From the NCBI GenBank assembly GCA_009103225.1, contig RHPI01002503.1, forward strand, positions 994,396-1,058,395: a stretch of 64,000 nucleotides of DNA. The letters are read 5' to 3'. A program made the position numbers and the translations under genes. This stretch comes from Chlorokybus atmophyticus (taxonomy: Eukaryota > Streptophyta > Chlorokybophyceae > Chlorokybales > Chlorokybaceae). Positions 11,161 to 23,629 of the stretch are shown one piece after another (the stretch's first letter is position 1; every line of letters begins with the position of its first letter). The notes beneath the pieces are model-generated. The model saw nothing but the letters and a program-made list of their open reading frames with translations. It was not told the origin of the DNA and searched no databases.

Positions 11161-14100
11161 TCAATCAAGGCATGCCTCCTCTGCTCCTGCATCGTCATTC
11201 AAAGCTTTACGCTTGCCGGAGCGTTGCGCGCGCAGCTGATCACAAAACTGTGTGATCGTCATTGCTTTTCCTCGACGGTGTTGTGCGGGGTCATTTCTGT
11301 GAGCATCAAGTCGCATTGCTGCATCCTCTTCAGATATGCCAAAGTCTTTGGCCGTCCTCATTACATGCTGATAGATGATGTTACGCTTGTCGAAAAGCTT
11401 CGCCATGGCGCGGTCTCCTTGCCGCCAGGCTGTCTTATGCAATTGCATAAGCTTTCTGACCGCTGGTCCACCATCCAAGCCGGATGTGTATTCGGTCCAG
11501 ATGTCCACTACAGTCGACAACTCCTTCTGCAACTGATATTTTGGCGGAATGCCGCGTGCGTTCGACTTAGATTGAGGGAGTGGTTGCGATGTCGATGCAC
11601 GATGTGTATCTCTGGCAGGTGCTGCGGAGCGTACGTTATTGCCTGCTGAGCTGTCCGCTCCAAAGTACACTCCCTGTTGTGCAAATCCTTCACGCATGAA
11701 GCGCTCCATGCGAGTGAGTCTCACATCCACAGACGCTTCAAAAGCAATCAGCATCTGCTGCTGCGCTGTCACGTAGTCCATCACCATTTGCAGTAGCCGC
11801 TCTTGCTGTCGCATGATGACGGCAATCTGCACAACAGTCAATATTAACATGTATTTAATTATACAGGCTGTATATTGAAATGAGTTTGACACATCACATT
11901 ACATGCTCAAAATAACATACCCGCTCAGGCAGTGTGTCGTATCGTGCGTTTGGCGCAGCCATTGACTGATCGTGAGCAACACATACTTGTGCGGCCCAAG
12001 CCTCAAACTCAGGAGTCTGGAACATAGGGTGTGCACATACGCTCAGAGCGGCGAATCCGCACTGCTGCACATCGCCCCGCGTCAACGTTATGTCACGGCG
12101 CAGCACAGCTACATCCTGAGTGATCAATACAACAAGTTATGCATTGTTCACATATGGGCATTGAAAATTTGCATTACCCCATAACGTCAAGCATGTTTCT
12201 GACCTGAGCAATGACGTCACGCATGTAATCGAGGAACTCGCAGTGCTTGTAAGCGGCATAATCGGTCTGACCGGACGCTCGCTCTCTTTGGCAATACACG
12301 CTTGTTATTAAACAATTGAATAAATAATAATACAACATACACAAACAAACACATCATGTCTGCTCATACCGCGCGTATCGCCTCCATAGCCTCATCAAGC
12401 CATGGAAAAATCTCACGCCGTAATGTATGCGGTAGTGAAAATCGAGAGCGCGCCAGAATGTATTTCGATGACAGTTGCTCACCACCGTGCCCGGCTATCA
12501 CAGCGCAAGTAGCCACGTCCAACTTGATGACGTACGACAATGAAAAGTGCTCATTGTTCCATCTTCCATTCTGCTTAATCCCTTGCTCTGTAGCGCTGCA
12601 TAGCATAAGCATATAAGCTTACGTGCTAGCAGCCATTCACCATTGAAGCAACAACACATGTAAGACTTACCCTGCATTCATAGCTTGCTGCGATGACTCC
12701 TTTCGCGAAGCATGTACCTTCTGCCTCCCGCGCACAATGTCGCACTCTTTAAACGCCTCACAAGCGTTAACGTACTGCTGCTTGTATGACAGGTGCTTGC
12801 TGGGGTCTTCTCCTGGAAACAGTGGTTCTGCATACCTGTTGAAATGATCACAAGTGTGTTGACTCAATCATATACGTTGCATCTATAACTCAGTCATATA
12901 CGTTGCATTTATCGTAAGTTATAGCTATAACTCACGAGCAGCAGTGACAGACTTTACACTAACCAAGCTGCTCGTGTTGAGAAGTCTGGCGGTGGGCGCT
13001 CCTGCAAGTGATACTTATGCAAGAGGTGCATCGCCATTGCGTTCTGCCAGCACGCTACTGGGTTCCAATGCCTGAGCCCGCCAAAGTATTCAACTCCACC
13101 ATTCTGTTGAACAAACATATTTCTGGTTAACTTATGTGGTATCGCATGCATTGTGCATTAAACTCTTATTAAATCAAGCCGTGCGCATGCAACATATATA
13201 CCTTGTTCATCTTGCCGTTTCGAGACACAAAGCACTGGATGACGCCTTGATCCGGGCCTAAAAAGGTCTTGTCGGGCTTGTAGATGAAAAGATCGCAGAT
13301 CTCTACAGCGCGAGAAACATCTCCACGCGTGAGACACACGTGCCGTAAACATAAATCAAGCCTAGAGTGCATAAACAAAATGTTAGACAATAAACATAAT
13401 GCGAACACAAGCATCTGACTACTGTACATACCGTGCTCTCAGTGCTGCTGCCTGTTTTGCTGCGTTCCCTGATCGCAGTGCCTTTTGCAACCAATACTCG
13501 CTCATCCGTCGATAATCATCTGCAGTGTACGACTCCGCACCCGTGCCGGCCAACCGATCGCGAAACTCACTGTTATAACAATCAAACTATAATGCATAAG
13601 GTAAATAAATAAGCAGTTGTGCAATGAAACATACTTGGACTGCAATATGTGTAATACACACACATGCTCGAAGTGTAGTACATGCATGCAGTGCTTACGC
13701 TTTTGCTTTGCTGGAGATGTTTCGTTTGGCTACATTTAAGATAAGCTGTACTGCTTGCTTCTTTCGCAAGTCTTCAGGAAAACAGTCATCTACAACACTT
13801 TGATCTTTCAAAGCATCCTGCAAGCCCTTCACATAATTCTCCAAAGTGCTCCAAGACTGGTCTTGTTTGGAGATTAGAAACTCTAACGCGCGATCAATGG
13901 TTACGCGCGTTAGTAGGCCATGCTCTGTGCACCAACCCTGCAAACATGTACATGCACACTTCAGTCAGCATGCCATCATGTCGTCACACATTATGTTGAT
14001 GCTCCAAGACACTTAGGCCTCATACCTCATAAGCCTTCACAGCGCGTGTATAGGCAGCTCTTGTGGACGATGGTCGAGCTGCTTGCTTGGCCGATAAGAG

Positions 14101-14169
14101 ATCTGACACTGTTCGTCTGTGTAACGGCGCATGCTGCATATCATCAACATTAAAGTCTTCGTTGTCCAT
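11161..14169 (-). CDS. Crypton-like tyrosine recombinase with GCR1-type domain
   Basis: Ten exons on the minus strand join in phase to 716 residues: 14169-14026, 13937-13699, 13569-13432, 13361-13202, 13103-12964, 12835-12671, 12595-12370, 12281-12204, 12115-11921 and 11826-11161. Residues 30-125 resemble the helical core-binding domain of tyrosine recombinases (STRAAYTRAVKAYEGWCTEHG). The catalytic part follows: a first Arg region (LCLRHVCLTRGDVSRA, about 178-193), a lysine region (SRNGKMNKNGG), GLRHWNPVACWQNAMAMHLL, the H-x-x-R-like KVHASRKESSQQAMNAG, and NGRWNNEHFSLSYV. The end is AGHGGEQLSSKYILAR, whose tyrosine is the likely nucleophile. The C-terminal exon holds a GCR1-like DNA-binding pattern (VDIWTEYTSGLDGGPAV, then WRQGDRAMAKLFDKRNIIY). 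This order is that of Crypton DNA transposons, which move as circles without terminal inverted repeats. No stops or frameshifts are seen, so it may be active or domesticated. The intron-rich structure is unusual for a mobile gene. Confidence 0.8.
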
Positions 14170-14204
14170 TGTGGCTTGACGGGCGTTCCTGCCCACACCT
14201 CATT

Positions 14205-14772
14205 GAGTTGCCACAGCAAGACACAACAACAGCAACAACAACGACCAGCCCTTGTGCTGGTCGTTGTTGTTGTTGCCACAGCAAGACACAACAACAACCA
14301 CAACAACAACAACAACGACCAGCACAAGGGCTGGTCGTTGTTGTTGCCACAGCAAGACACACCAACAACAACAACAACCGCAACAACAACGACTAGCACA
14401 AGTGCTGGTTGTTGTTGTTGTTGCTACAGCAAGACACGACGACAACAACAACAACAGCAACAACAACCACCAGCACTTGCGCTGGTCGTTGTTGTTGTTG
14501 CCACAGCAAGACACAACAACAACAACAACAACAACAAGCACTTCTGTTGCCACAGCAAGTCACAACAACAACAACAACAACAAGCACGGACGCTTGTTGT
14601 TGTTGCCACCGCAAGACACAACAACAACAACAAGCGCTAAGTGTTGCAACAGCAAGACACAACAACAACAACAACAACAAGCAGCACTTGTGCTGGTTGT
14701 TGTTGTTGTTTCCACAGCAATACACAACAACAACAACAAGAGCTTGTGCTTGTTGTTGTGGTTGTGGCAACA
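14205..14772. repeat. CAA/TTG minisatellite of hairpin units
   Basis: About nine tandem units of roughly 45-75 bp each begin with CCACAGCAAGACAC or a variant. A run of CAA follows. In most units a short arm such as GACCAGCACAAG comes next, then the complementary GCTGGTC and a run of TTG. Those units can fold into a hairpin whose arms are CAA and TTG repeats. The array starts 36 bp upstream of the start codon of the minus-strand recombinase gene and so occupies its presumed promoter. All open frames here (poly-Cys, poly-Thr, poly-Val) are repeat artefacts. Confidence 0.9.
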
Positions 14773-15045
14773 CTTAGCAAGCAACAGTAATAACATGGAC
14801 GACATATGCTTACAGGGTTAATGTCGATGTGAATCCTTGCTTTGCTGCCGTGAGCTACACCTGCTCCGAACATGCCGCACCTGCATGTATGCGTGTAAGC
14901 GCGCATATTGCAAAGACAGAGTGATAGAGCATGTGCATGCTCATGCGTGCGTGTATGTATGGCCAAGTGTGTGCTTCGTGTGCGTTGGTGCAACGATTTG
15001 CCCTCCCCACCCCCTTACGCACAGGAGCCACCGCCCTGCGCACAC

Positions 15046-15080
15046 ATCCTTACGCACAGCAGCCTGCTGTGCGTAAGGAT
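15046..15080. repeat. 17-bp perfect palindrome, 1-nt spacer
   Basis: Bases 15046-15062 are the exact reverse complement of 15064-15080, with only C15063 between them. Half of the arm (CTTACGCACAG) also occurs at 15014-15024, so the palindrome may have been built from a pre-existing local repeat. Confidence 0.95.
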
Positions 15081-15205
15081 GGCTCCACCGCCGCTTGGTG
15101 CTTTAAGCCGTGCACTGCAAGCGCAGGCAGCGCCTGCACCCTTAACTTATCTAAACCATGAGAGCACTACAAACCCTTTTCCCACTCCTTCAAGCTACTT
15201 TCAGC

Positions 15206-15258
15206 GCCGCCGCCGCCGCCGCCGCCGCCGCCAACGCCGCCGCCAACGCCAACGCCAA
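15206..15258. repeat. CCG/AACGCC microsatellite
   Basis: Bases 15206-15258 consist of an uninterrupted GCC run followed by interrupted AACGCC units. Low-complexity alanine-rich open frames cross it and are not credible genes. Confidence 0.9.
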
Positions 15259-15439
15259 CCTGACGCTCACTGGCTCACTGTTAAGCGTTAATCTCGTAAC
15301 GCTTAGGCTGGGGGGAGAGGAAAACTTAATACCTAATCACTACTTGGTTATGTACATATAACGTACCTAACCTAAATGACTGGCGGAGACATAATTGTCT
15401 ACACACATAGCCGGCACACTGTCTACGTAGACAATTATC

Positions 15440-16015
15440 AATACATATACGCATTCGGTGTGCCCGAGCAGCTTCCATGGGCAAACAATTAACTCAGGAA
15501 AGTCAGCGCCTGTGTCTACGTCGTCGTAGAGTGAGAAGTCTTGATGCGTCGGCAAGGGCAGACTCGTCTTCGTCCATCGACGTGGACACATGAATCCATT
15601 TTGCCTTAATGACGGCGAGTGTCGATGTCGACGTGTGGGTGCATTGTTGCGCTCAAGTTTCTGTTTTTCTGCCGGCATTTCCCCACCAGCAAAAACAGGC
15701 CATTCCGGTCATTCCCACTACACTCTATGTGCGGACCGTACGATTGGGCCTACACCGACCGCACTGCACCGGCACCTTTAGAATGTCACACAACGTTATG
15801 CTCATACGGTTGTCACCAAACCCACGCAACGACGTCGATAAGCGTGGACGATTTCCGCCATGCCTACGTGCACCATCGACGCACAGCGACGGCCTACGCG
15901 GGAAGGTGTCGACATAGAGCGACAGTCGCTTTCAGTCGACATCGACAGCATAGTCCAAGCACGACAAAATGAGTTAATAGGAACCCCTCGGGCACACCGA
16001 CTGAGTACACTGTAG
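15440..16015. mobile_element. possible non-autonomous inverted-repeat element
   Basis: The reverse complement of 15448-15500 and the plus strand at 15970-16008 share TGAGTTAAT and CTCGGGCACACCGA in the same order, forming diverged inverted ends. The interior is rich in GTCGAC/TCGACA phrases and has no credible coding frame. I could not identify target duplications. It may be a MITE or simply an inverted duplication. Confidence 0.3.
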
Positions 16016-16668
16016 CAGGAATGTAGCCTCCATTGCTTGCGAACTGACATCGTGCCACGTGACGTCACGGTGTCTGACAGTGACACCTTTGGCAGGCGCT
16101 CTTCCGTGCACGTTCACTCTACTACTCACCACGTCCACTGTCTACTCGAACGTTGATTGCCTGCCAACGGCAAACGGCGAGCAGCATATACGGTACTCAC
16201 AACAGCGCCGTTAACGCCAATGCTTGACGGGTGGCGGCCGCGGCGGCAGTGTCGCTGGCGGTGTCGGTGGCTTGGTCGCCTTGGCTACTGCGGGCAAGCT
16301 GCCCTGATGATGGGCTGTCGGTGTCTTGATTGATAGAAGTTGGCACGCCTCCCGCCGCCGTGATGCCTCTGGCAGGATCTGAGTCAGGGTCAGGGCAGCA
16401 GCCTGCCCCGTGTTGAGGGCCGCTTGCCAGCAGTGAGCAGGCGGGAGGCTGTGCTGGGGTTTGAGATGTTTGTACTTGCTTTGCGGGTGGCTTAGTTGGT
16501 AGGTAGCGAGGTGGATGTCGTCCGCAGGGTAGCGGGCGATGTCGTCGGCGTCACGGGCCGGCGACGGGCTGTGGGTGGCGTTTGTGGCTAGGTGCACCTG
16601 CGGCTACTACTGGCTTCCGCTGTCGCCGCCTCGGGCGGCTGCGGCAGCTTGTTGGCATCGCTAGAGCC

Positions 16669-19600
16669 ATGGCCATGGGCGGGGAGGCGTGGGGCATGGG
16701 CGCCGGTTCAGTGACATCTGTCGGGACGGCGCAGGCCGAGCAGCAGCAGCAGCAGCGAGCATCCGCCTCGAACAGTGCTGAAGCACAGCCATGCGATGAC
16801 GTTAGGCTTGCCAATTTGCTGCGCAGTCGAGGGAAGCTGACGGAGGCACTGGCACTCTATGATCGTGCGCTGGTACGCTCTTTGCATGCACCAGCTTTGA
16901 AGCCCTGTTTTGTTGAACCTGCGTAGCTATCCCCTTCTGTATTGTATACTATCTAAGCATCCTGCCAGTGCATGTCATGCCAAATTAAGTCAGCTTCAGG
17001 AGGGATAGGAGAAATAAGCTCAGGGAGAGCTTTGGCTATGCGTCAATGAATAGAGTCTCGTCGAGAGAGAGCGCTTACCCATATAGACTAAGCAACCCCT
17101 TCGCAGCAATATGGCGACTGGGTGGCGTCAATAAACTGTACTTCGCGGTGCCTCAGTAGTTTGAAGTCAATAGGTACGATGCTGTTGCTGTTTGTACAGT
17201 ATATGTAACGGGTACGTGTAGCACACTTCAAATCGGCCTTGTCATCTTCGCGCAGTCCAGTTGCGCAATATCAGCAGCTCGTAAGCGATGCAAGAGCCAT
17301 ACCACAAATATGCACAGGTTGCGCTTCTGCGTGGATGTCAAAACTCTTCCTTGTGGGCAGAATTGCGATATGCGTGGTATCATGCATGTTCGTGAGCTTG
17401 GCGCTGGCGCTGCAAGCCTGCGACTGGCACCTTGCGGTCGCAAGGCAGTCCTGTCTTTTGGAGCGTCAATGTCCTACGCTTCTTGTTACTCCGTTGAGCT
17501 GCTGGGCTGTGTAATAGCGCAAGGTTGGTAAGGTTTAAGGTTTGAGGTCTAGCAACTCAGCGTTGGAGTTGGGTGCAAAGATGGTCAAGTCAGAGTTGTA
17601 GTTTAACGGCGTCTATTTAGTGTTATATTTCAGTGTGATGTAAAGTGTTTTTCTCGGGTGCATTGTGTGATGTCGAAATGCAGTGCTTATGACCTTCCCC
17701 ACAATTTTGGTTTTCCAGGCGTCCTCTGCATCCAAGAGCCAGATCTACACCGAGAAGGGTACATGCTTGCGCATACTTGGGAGGATGCGGCCGGCACTTG
17801 AGGCATTGACTCAAGCCCTGAACTTGGATCCAAATAGTGCGCAAGCACTAAATCAGTGCGGGCTGATCCACAAAGAGCAGGGTCTTCTCATGGAAGCTGC
17901 ATATGTAAGGCCCCTGTCTTGTGCCTGGCCCGTGTTAGTATTCGTCCATTTACTCAGTATCCTGTATTGTTGTTCTCATACAGAAGTGGCAGACGGTTTG
18001 AGCGTGTATTGATTATATGCAAGATAGGTGCATGTATGGCCATTTTTCCTAGGGTGTTTCACTGCGCCCCTTTAGTCTCAGCATGTCGTTGGGTTGATTT
18101 ACGCCTGGCACAGTAGCATGCATGGCGACCATGGAGTTCTTCCATCCTGGTGCCTGTGCCAAGTTACAACCCTGGTTACAGGCGTATGGTAAGGCGCTGG
18201 CGGCCGATCCGAATATGCAGGAAGCCCGGGAGAATCTGGCGGTGGTTTTGACTGACTTGGGGACACGTCTGAAGCTAGCTGGCCATGTACAGGAGGGAGT
18301 CGCAAAGTATTATGAAGCCCTAAACATTGACCCCCACTATGCGGTAAGTATGGTGTGTTGGAAACAAATGAACGACCCTTGCCATCAGTCAATAGGTATT
18401 GATACTGTCACTGTCTGTTTGCGTGCGAATGCGGTCTATGCAGCCGGCATACTACAATCTTGGAGTGGTTTACTCTGAAGTGGGACAGTACGACCAAGCC
18501 TTGAAGCTGTATCAGACAGCCGCCCACCTGAAGCCACTTTACGCGGAAGCGCATTGCAATCTTGGCGTTATACACAAGAACAAAGGCGACCTCGCTGCAG
18601 CCATTGCGGCGTATGAGAGGTACATTGAAAGACAATGTTGACTTTTGTTTGATGCAGAAGTATCGCGCATTCGTGCTGACCTTATCATTTCACTTGGTGT
18701 CCTGATGTCAGGTGTCTTGCGATTGCGCCCAATTTTACCATTGCACGCAACAACCTGGCTATTGCGTACACAGATTTCGGGACGAAGGTTAGTGCTGCAC
18801 GGTGTTCTGTGAGCGATGGTTGTCACCTGGCATGATGTCAAGGAGTTGTTCAATAGCCATGTTGTTAATTGCGTGCATGTGCAGGTTAAGCTGGAAGGAC
18901 GAGTCCAGGAGGGCATTGCGTACTATCAGAAGGCATTGGTGTACAATTCTCAGTATCCCGATGCACTATACAACTTGGGGGTTGCATATGGGGAGACAGC
19001 GCAGTATGACAAGGTGGATCACACAGTCACTGTTCCTTCTATTGTTGCTGGTTAAGCGGGCCATATGGAGTTGTCACATTGTTGACACTGACTGCACGCG
19101 TGGTGCAGGCCATTGTTATGTATGAGCTGGCAGTGCACTTCAATCCAGCGTGTGCAGAAGCATACAACAATCTGGGCGTCATTCACAAGGATCGAGAAAA
19201 TCTGGACAAGGCTGTGGAGTGCTATCAGATGGCTTTGCTCATCAAGCCCCAGTTTTCGCAATCCCTCAACAACCTGGGTGTAGTGTACACTGTGCAAGGG
19301 AAAATGGATCAAGCGTTGCAGATGATTCAGGCTGCCATTGCTGCCAACCCTCAGTACGAAGAGGCGTACAACAACCTTGGCGTGTTGCATAGGGATGCCG
19401 GCAACATCCCTGAAGCCATTGCAGCCTATGAGCAGTGTTTGGCCATTGACCCAGATTCGCGCAATGCTGGACAAAATCGTTTACTCGCATTGAATTACAT
19501 CCAGGAAACCGCTGAGGATGATGTGCTCTACCATGCCCACAAAGAGTGGGGAGATAGGTTTCAGCGGTTGTTCGCGCTATGTCCACCGCCGTTGCAAAGT

Positions 19601-21192
19601 GCTGATCGCGATCGTCCTATCACCATAGGTTATGTGTCGCCGGACTTCTTCACGCACTCTGTGTCTTACTTCATCATGGCCCCGCTGCTACATCACAGCT
19701 ACGCCAATTTCCGCATCATATGCTACTCTGCTGTCGTGAAGGGCGACCAGAAGACTCAGAAGTTTAGGGAGGTTGTTGAGAGTCGCGGTGGCGTCTGGAA
19801 GGAGATCACAGGCATTGATGAGCGATCAGTTGCGCAGCTGGTGCAACAAGACGGTGTTGACATCTTGGTGGAGCTGACCGGGCATACTGCCAACAATCGT
19901 CTGGGCACCATGGCGTGCAAGCCTGCCCCAGTGCAGGTATGAAGAGTTACTGGCTTTCAACTTGAAAGTCGAATATGACGGCGTGTGGCCATACTAGCCA
20001 AAAGGATAACTTAAGATTTGCATATTTTGCTAGTGTCAATGAACCCTCACCTGGCTTGCGATTGCAGGTTACATGGATTGGCTACCCCAATTCAAGCGGC
20101 TTATCTACTATAGACTATCGGCTAACAGATGCCATCGTGGATTCCCCAGAGACCAAGCAGCAGTTTGTGGAGGAGCTTATCAGGCTGCCCGGTTGCTTTT
20201 TATGTTATACTCCTGCCCCCACAGCACCCCCAGTTGCACCTGCACCCTGCCTGTCATGTGGGTTTGTCACCTTCGGTAGCTTCAACAACCTCGCTAAGAT
20301 GACTCGGCGCGTGCTGGCTCTATGGGGCCGCATTCTTCGCAGTGTCCCAAACAGCAGGCTTGTATTGAAGTGCAAACCCTTCACCAGCCCCACTGTGCAA
20401 GTAGGTGTCAACGAAGCATGCCGCACTGCAAGCTCTGAGGAGTGGTAGTCTGTCTTGCTCACTTGCTCTTGTCTTTGGCAACTGTCGCATTGGCAGAGAC
20501 GGTTTTTGAGCATCATGGCAGAGGAAGGCGTTGATGCTGTGCGGATCGACTTGATGCCGTTGATGCTGCTCAACAGCGACCACTTAAACAGTTACTCGCT
20601 CATGGACATCAGCCTTGACACATTCCCATATGCGGGCACTACCACAACATGCGAGTCGCTCTACATGGGAGTGCCTTGCATTGCTCTGGCAGGGGATCTC
20701 CATGCACACAATGTGGGGGTTACCCTTCTATCCCAACTTGGTAAAGTGCTCATGCGCCATGTCTACAAACCCGTAAGTGTGATAGTTGCGAGTAGTGTCG
20801 CTGACTCTAACACTGCATTTCATGCAGGGCTGCACGAACACATAGCTCAATCTGAGGACGAGTATGTGGACATTGCTGTCTCAATGGCAGCCGACATTCC
20901 AGCGCTCGGCAACCTGCGCGCCGTTATGCGAGAGCGAATGCTGTCATCTCGTCTGTGTGATGGCCCGAACTTCACACGTGATCTTGAGCGCACATACCGC
21001 ATGCTGTGGGAGCGCTGGTGCAACCAGCAAGCCGACAAGCGCGCTGCGACACCGCTAGCGCCAGCTGTCCGCGTCAACTCTCCGGTCATTGAGAGTCCCT
21101 CACAAGCACTAGGCACCAGCTCTATGAGCTCCAAAAGCCACATCCGCACGCAGAAGTTCGGCGCTGCAGGCCGCAATGCAGCGCGCTGCTAG
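16669..21192 (+). CDS. SPY: SPINDLY protein O-fucosyltransferase
   Basis: Ten exons: 16669-16872, 17719-17904, 18182-18343, 18444-18619, 18712-18787, 18885-19013, 19109-19936, 20068-20400, 20497-20740 and 20828-21192. They join in phase to 900 residues, close to the 914 of Arabidopsis SPY. SPY is a nucleocytoplasmic GT41-type enzyme that transfers fucose from GDP-fucose to Ser/Thr of target proteins, including DELLA repressors in land plants. TPR repeats fill about residues 40-470, for example AYYNLGVVYSEVGQYDQALK and QSLNNLGVVYTVQGKMDQAL. The catalytic domain begins at ITIGYVSPDFFTHSVSYF. It includes DILVELTGHTANNRLGTMAC, VTWIGYPNSSGL, FVTFGSFNNLAK, LVLKCKPF and LDTFPYAGTTTTCESLYMGV. The start is the ATG in GCCATGGCC; an upstream in-frame ATG at 16582 has no family support. 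The first intron is 846 bp and the others are 70-280 bp. No key motif is missing. Confidence 0.96.
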
Positions 21193-21600
21193 TATTTGCT
21201 CCTGTGTTGTAAATTCTTGTTGTCTTGTCCTTTTCGCACGTCGTTGCGGCAGACCACGCTGCGATGCATTGTGGCTGACGGTTGGGTAGAGTTGTCTGTA
21301 GGTTTAGTTGCGCATTGTTGTTAACAATTGCACTCATGGGGCAGCAACTGTCTGTTGCCATTTATTTTGGCTTTGTCGCTAAGCAATCGTGTAGATGTTT
21401 ACTTCCTCACCACCCACTGCAATAGCTACGTATATTAACAAAGAATGCAATGCTGTGATTGTGACAACTGTGACCAGCATGAGACATGCATGTTGAAGTC
21501 ATGCACATACAGTCTTTGCATATGCATGACCTCACCATGACATAGCACAGCGACAACTGACAGTATCCAGTCAGTTTGACTGATATGCTGACGTGTTAAA
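21193..21600. other. SPY 3' flank
   Basis: No gene is seen. This is probably the 3' UTR and downstream flank of SPY. Confidence 0.4.
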
Positions 21601-22060
21601 TGCTGGCATATTGCATGCTAACCATAACGTGTACACACCAATTGTCTCGCGCATATCCTGTACATACCTGTTGCGCATTTTCTGTACACTGCGGCCTGGC
21701 GAGGGCAGGGCATTGTGAGAGAGAAGAGGAGAATGGTGAGTAGCGGTGGCGGCGATCGAGGAGGGTGGGGGAGTCCACGTTTGCTGCTGTCATTGAAGCT
21801 GCAAGGGCGGGCCAGTAACCCACACAGCTGTGGTGCAGGTGATGGCTTGGACATACATCACGTGCATATTCTGTACACTTGCGTGCTTGTATGACTAACG
21901 GGGAACGCGAGTAGAGTAGTAGTAGGGTAGACAGCATAGCCCGGTGGTGGACTGCGCAAGAAGTGGTGTTGTACGTGCTTGTGATGAGTGACACCCCATG
22001 CATTGTTGCGAATGTCACCCTAGGTATGCAGCATATGAAGCATCTTTTGTACACACCACG
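21601..22060. repeat. duplicated segment, copy 1
   Basis: This segment shares a diverged but colinear series of phrases with 22435-22830. Shared phrases include CACACTGCGGCCT, GTGAGAGAGAAG, TTGAAGCTGCAA, GTGGTGCA, CACTTGCGTGCTTGTAT and ATGATGAGTGACACC. No coding potential is convincing. It is probably a dispersed repeat duplicated in tandem. Confidence 0.75.
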
Positions 22061-22434
22061 CACTGGCTGGTGCCGGGATCATCGCATGCCAGATGCAAGT
22101 TAGGCGGCTTCTTAGTGGAGGGAGAGCCTGGCTACCCTAAGTCACGGCATAGGGATGTATGCCTCTTGTTTGGTGTGGTGCATGCATGCTGTGCGTGTGA
22201 CTGCATGTTTTTATAAGGTTAGGGGTGCTTATCCACGGGCACCATGAATGCATAGTTCCAGTAGTGAGGATTAGCGCCAACCCCGTTGGCCATACGAGGC
22301 AATGCGCGATCTCCATCTGCGGGAGCATGATGAAGACCAAGTAAAAGTCATTTTAAAGCACTGCTGTGGCACATGGGAAGCGGTTCCATCCGCCCATCAC
22401 CGGAGTGGCGCACTTAGCGACGTCTATCTAGCCA
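22061..22434. other. spacer between the duplicated segments
   Basis: No gene or clear repeat is seen between the two related segments. Confidence 0.4.
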
Positions 22435-22830
22435 GTTTGCTGTCATGCTAACCCTAACTTGTACACACTGCGGCCTAAAGAGGGTGGGGCATAGTGAGAG
22501 AGAAGCAGAGGATGGCGACCGGCGGCGGCGGCGGTGTGGAGGAGGTAGGAAAACTTCACTGAGTCTGCTGCTGTTATTGAAGCTGCAATGGTGGGCTTTT
22601 AACCCCGGGTTAATGTGACAGCCGTGGTGCAAGTGATGACTTGGGCACTTGCGTGCTTGTATCATACATTATGATAACCAACGCGGAAGGCGAGTACAGT
22701 AGTAATAGAGTAAATAGCATAGCCTGGTGGATTGCATAGAAGGTGATGCTGTATTTGCTGATGATGAGTGACACCGCAGGCATTGTTATGCATGCCACCT
22801 ATGCATGTAGCATATGAAGCATATAATCTT
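22435..22830. repeat. duplicated segment, copy 2
   Basis: This is the diverged second copy of 21601-22060, in the same orientation. It differs by a GGC-rich expansion near 22520 and many substitutions and small indels, so the duplication is not recent. Confidence 0.75.
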
Positions 22831-23576
22831 TTATACATCTTGTGAGTTACAGCATCGCATGTATGCTAGACAAAAGTAACATTTGCTACCACCGCCAGGC
22901 TAGGTACACAGCTGTATCGCGCATTACATGTACAATCAAGCTATCTAACTTCATTGGTAACCCCAGTCCATTAAGCATATCTGCTTGCACGTTAAGTTAT
23001 GTGCCTACCAAGCGTGATGTATTTGATTGACAACCATGACAGCAGCAACAGCAGGCAGACGAGCTGGACTCTCTCCCTCCCTTCCTCTCCCTCCTCCTTT
23101 CTCCAATGTCAGCAGTGCTGAGGGCTACACAGCTTGAACCTTCGGCCGCCAAATTGAGTGCGGCAGCATGTCATGGCTGTCATTTGTGTGCACACTCATG
23201 ATGCATCTTTTTCTGTTCTTCCTCTAGCGCCCTCCCCCGCCGGTAATGAAAGCGAAAAAGCGCACAATAAACATTTTCCCCCTCATATGCTTGTCGATGC
23301 GCAGCCCAAAGTTTTTACTAATGTGCATTAGCACATGGCACATACGACATCGCACAATACTCACCAATTGGAACACATACTGGCGGCGGCTAGCATGCGA
23401 TTAAGCATCTATTGCTCATAACTTGTGGACATATGCAATTATAATCCAAGGTGGTGGGGTGCAATGCAAATAATAATTGTGTGCAAAGAGTAGAGGGTGC
23501 CCATCTACGCAAACGCAAAAGTGGAGAGGAGCAAAGAGGAGTAGAGGTTCAGCAAGTAACGCTGCAAGCAACATAG

Positions 23577-23629
<53 letters not shown>

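Larger units (their letters stand above)
14783..16668. other. intergenic region upstream of SPY
   Basis: No gene is recognised. The stretch contains a 17-bp palindrome (15046-15080), a CCG microsatellite (15206-15258), a 12-bp inverted repeat (15391-15402 with 15427-15438) and a possible TIR element (about 15440-16015). The last 400 bases are GC-rich, with no clear core promoter motif. Confidence 0.5.

Noticed and set aside
14205-14772. CRISPR-like array of regular units with palindromic parts
   Set aside because: Units are low-complexity CAA/TTG with variable length and no unique spacers, and the surrounding DNA is eukaryotic. It is a hairpin minisatellite.
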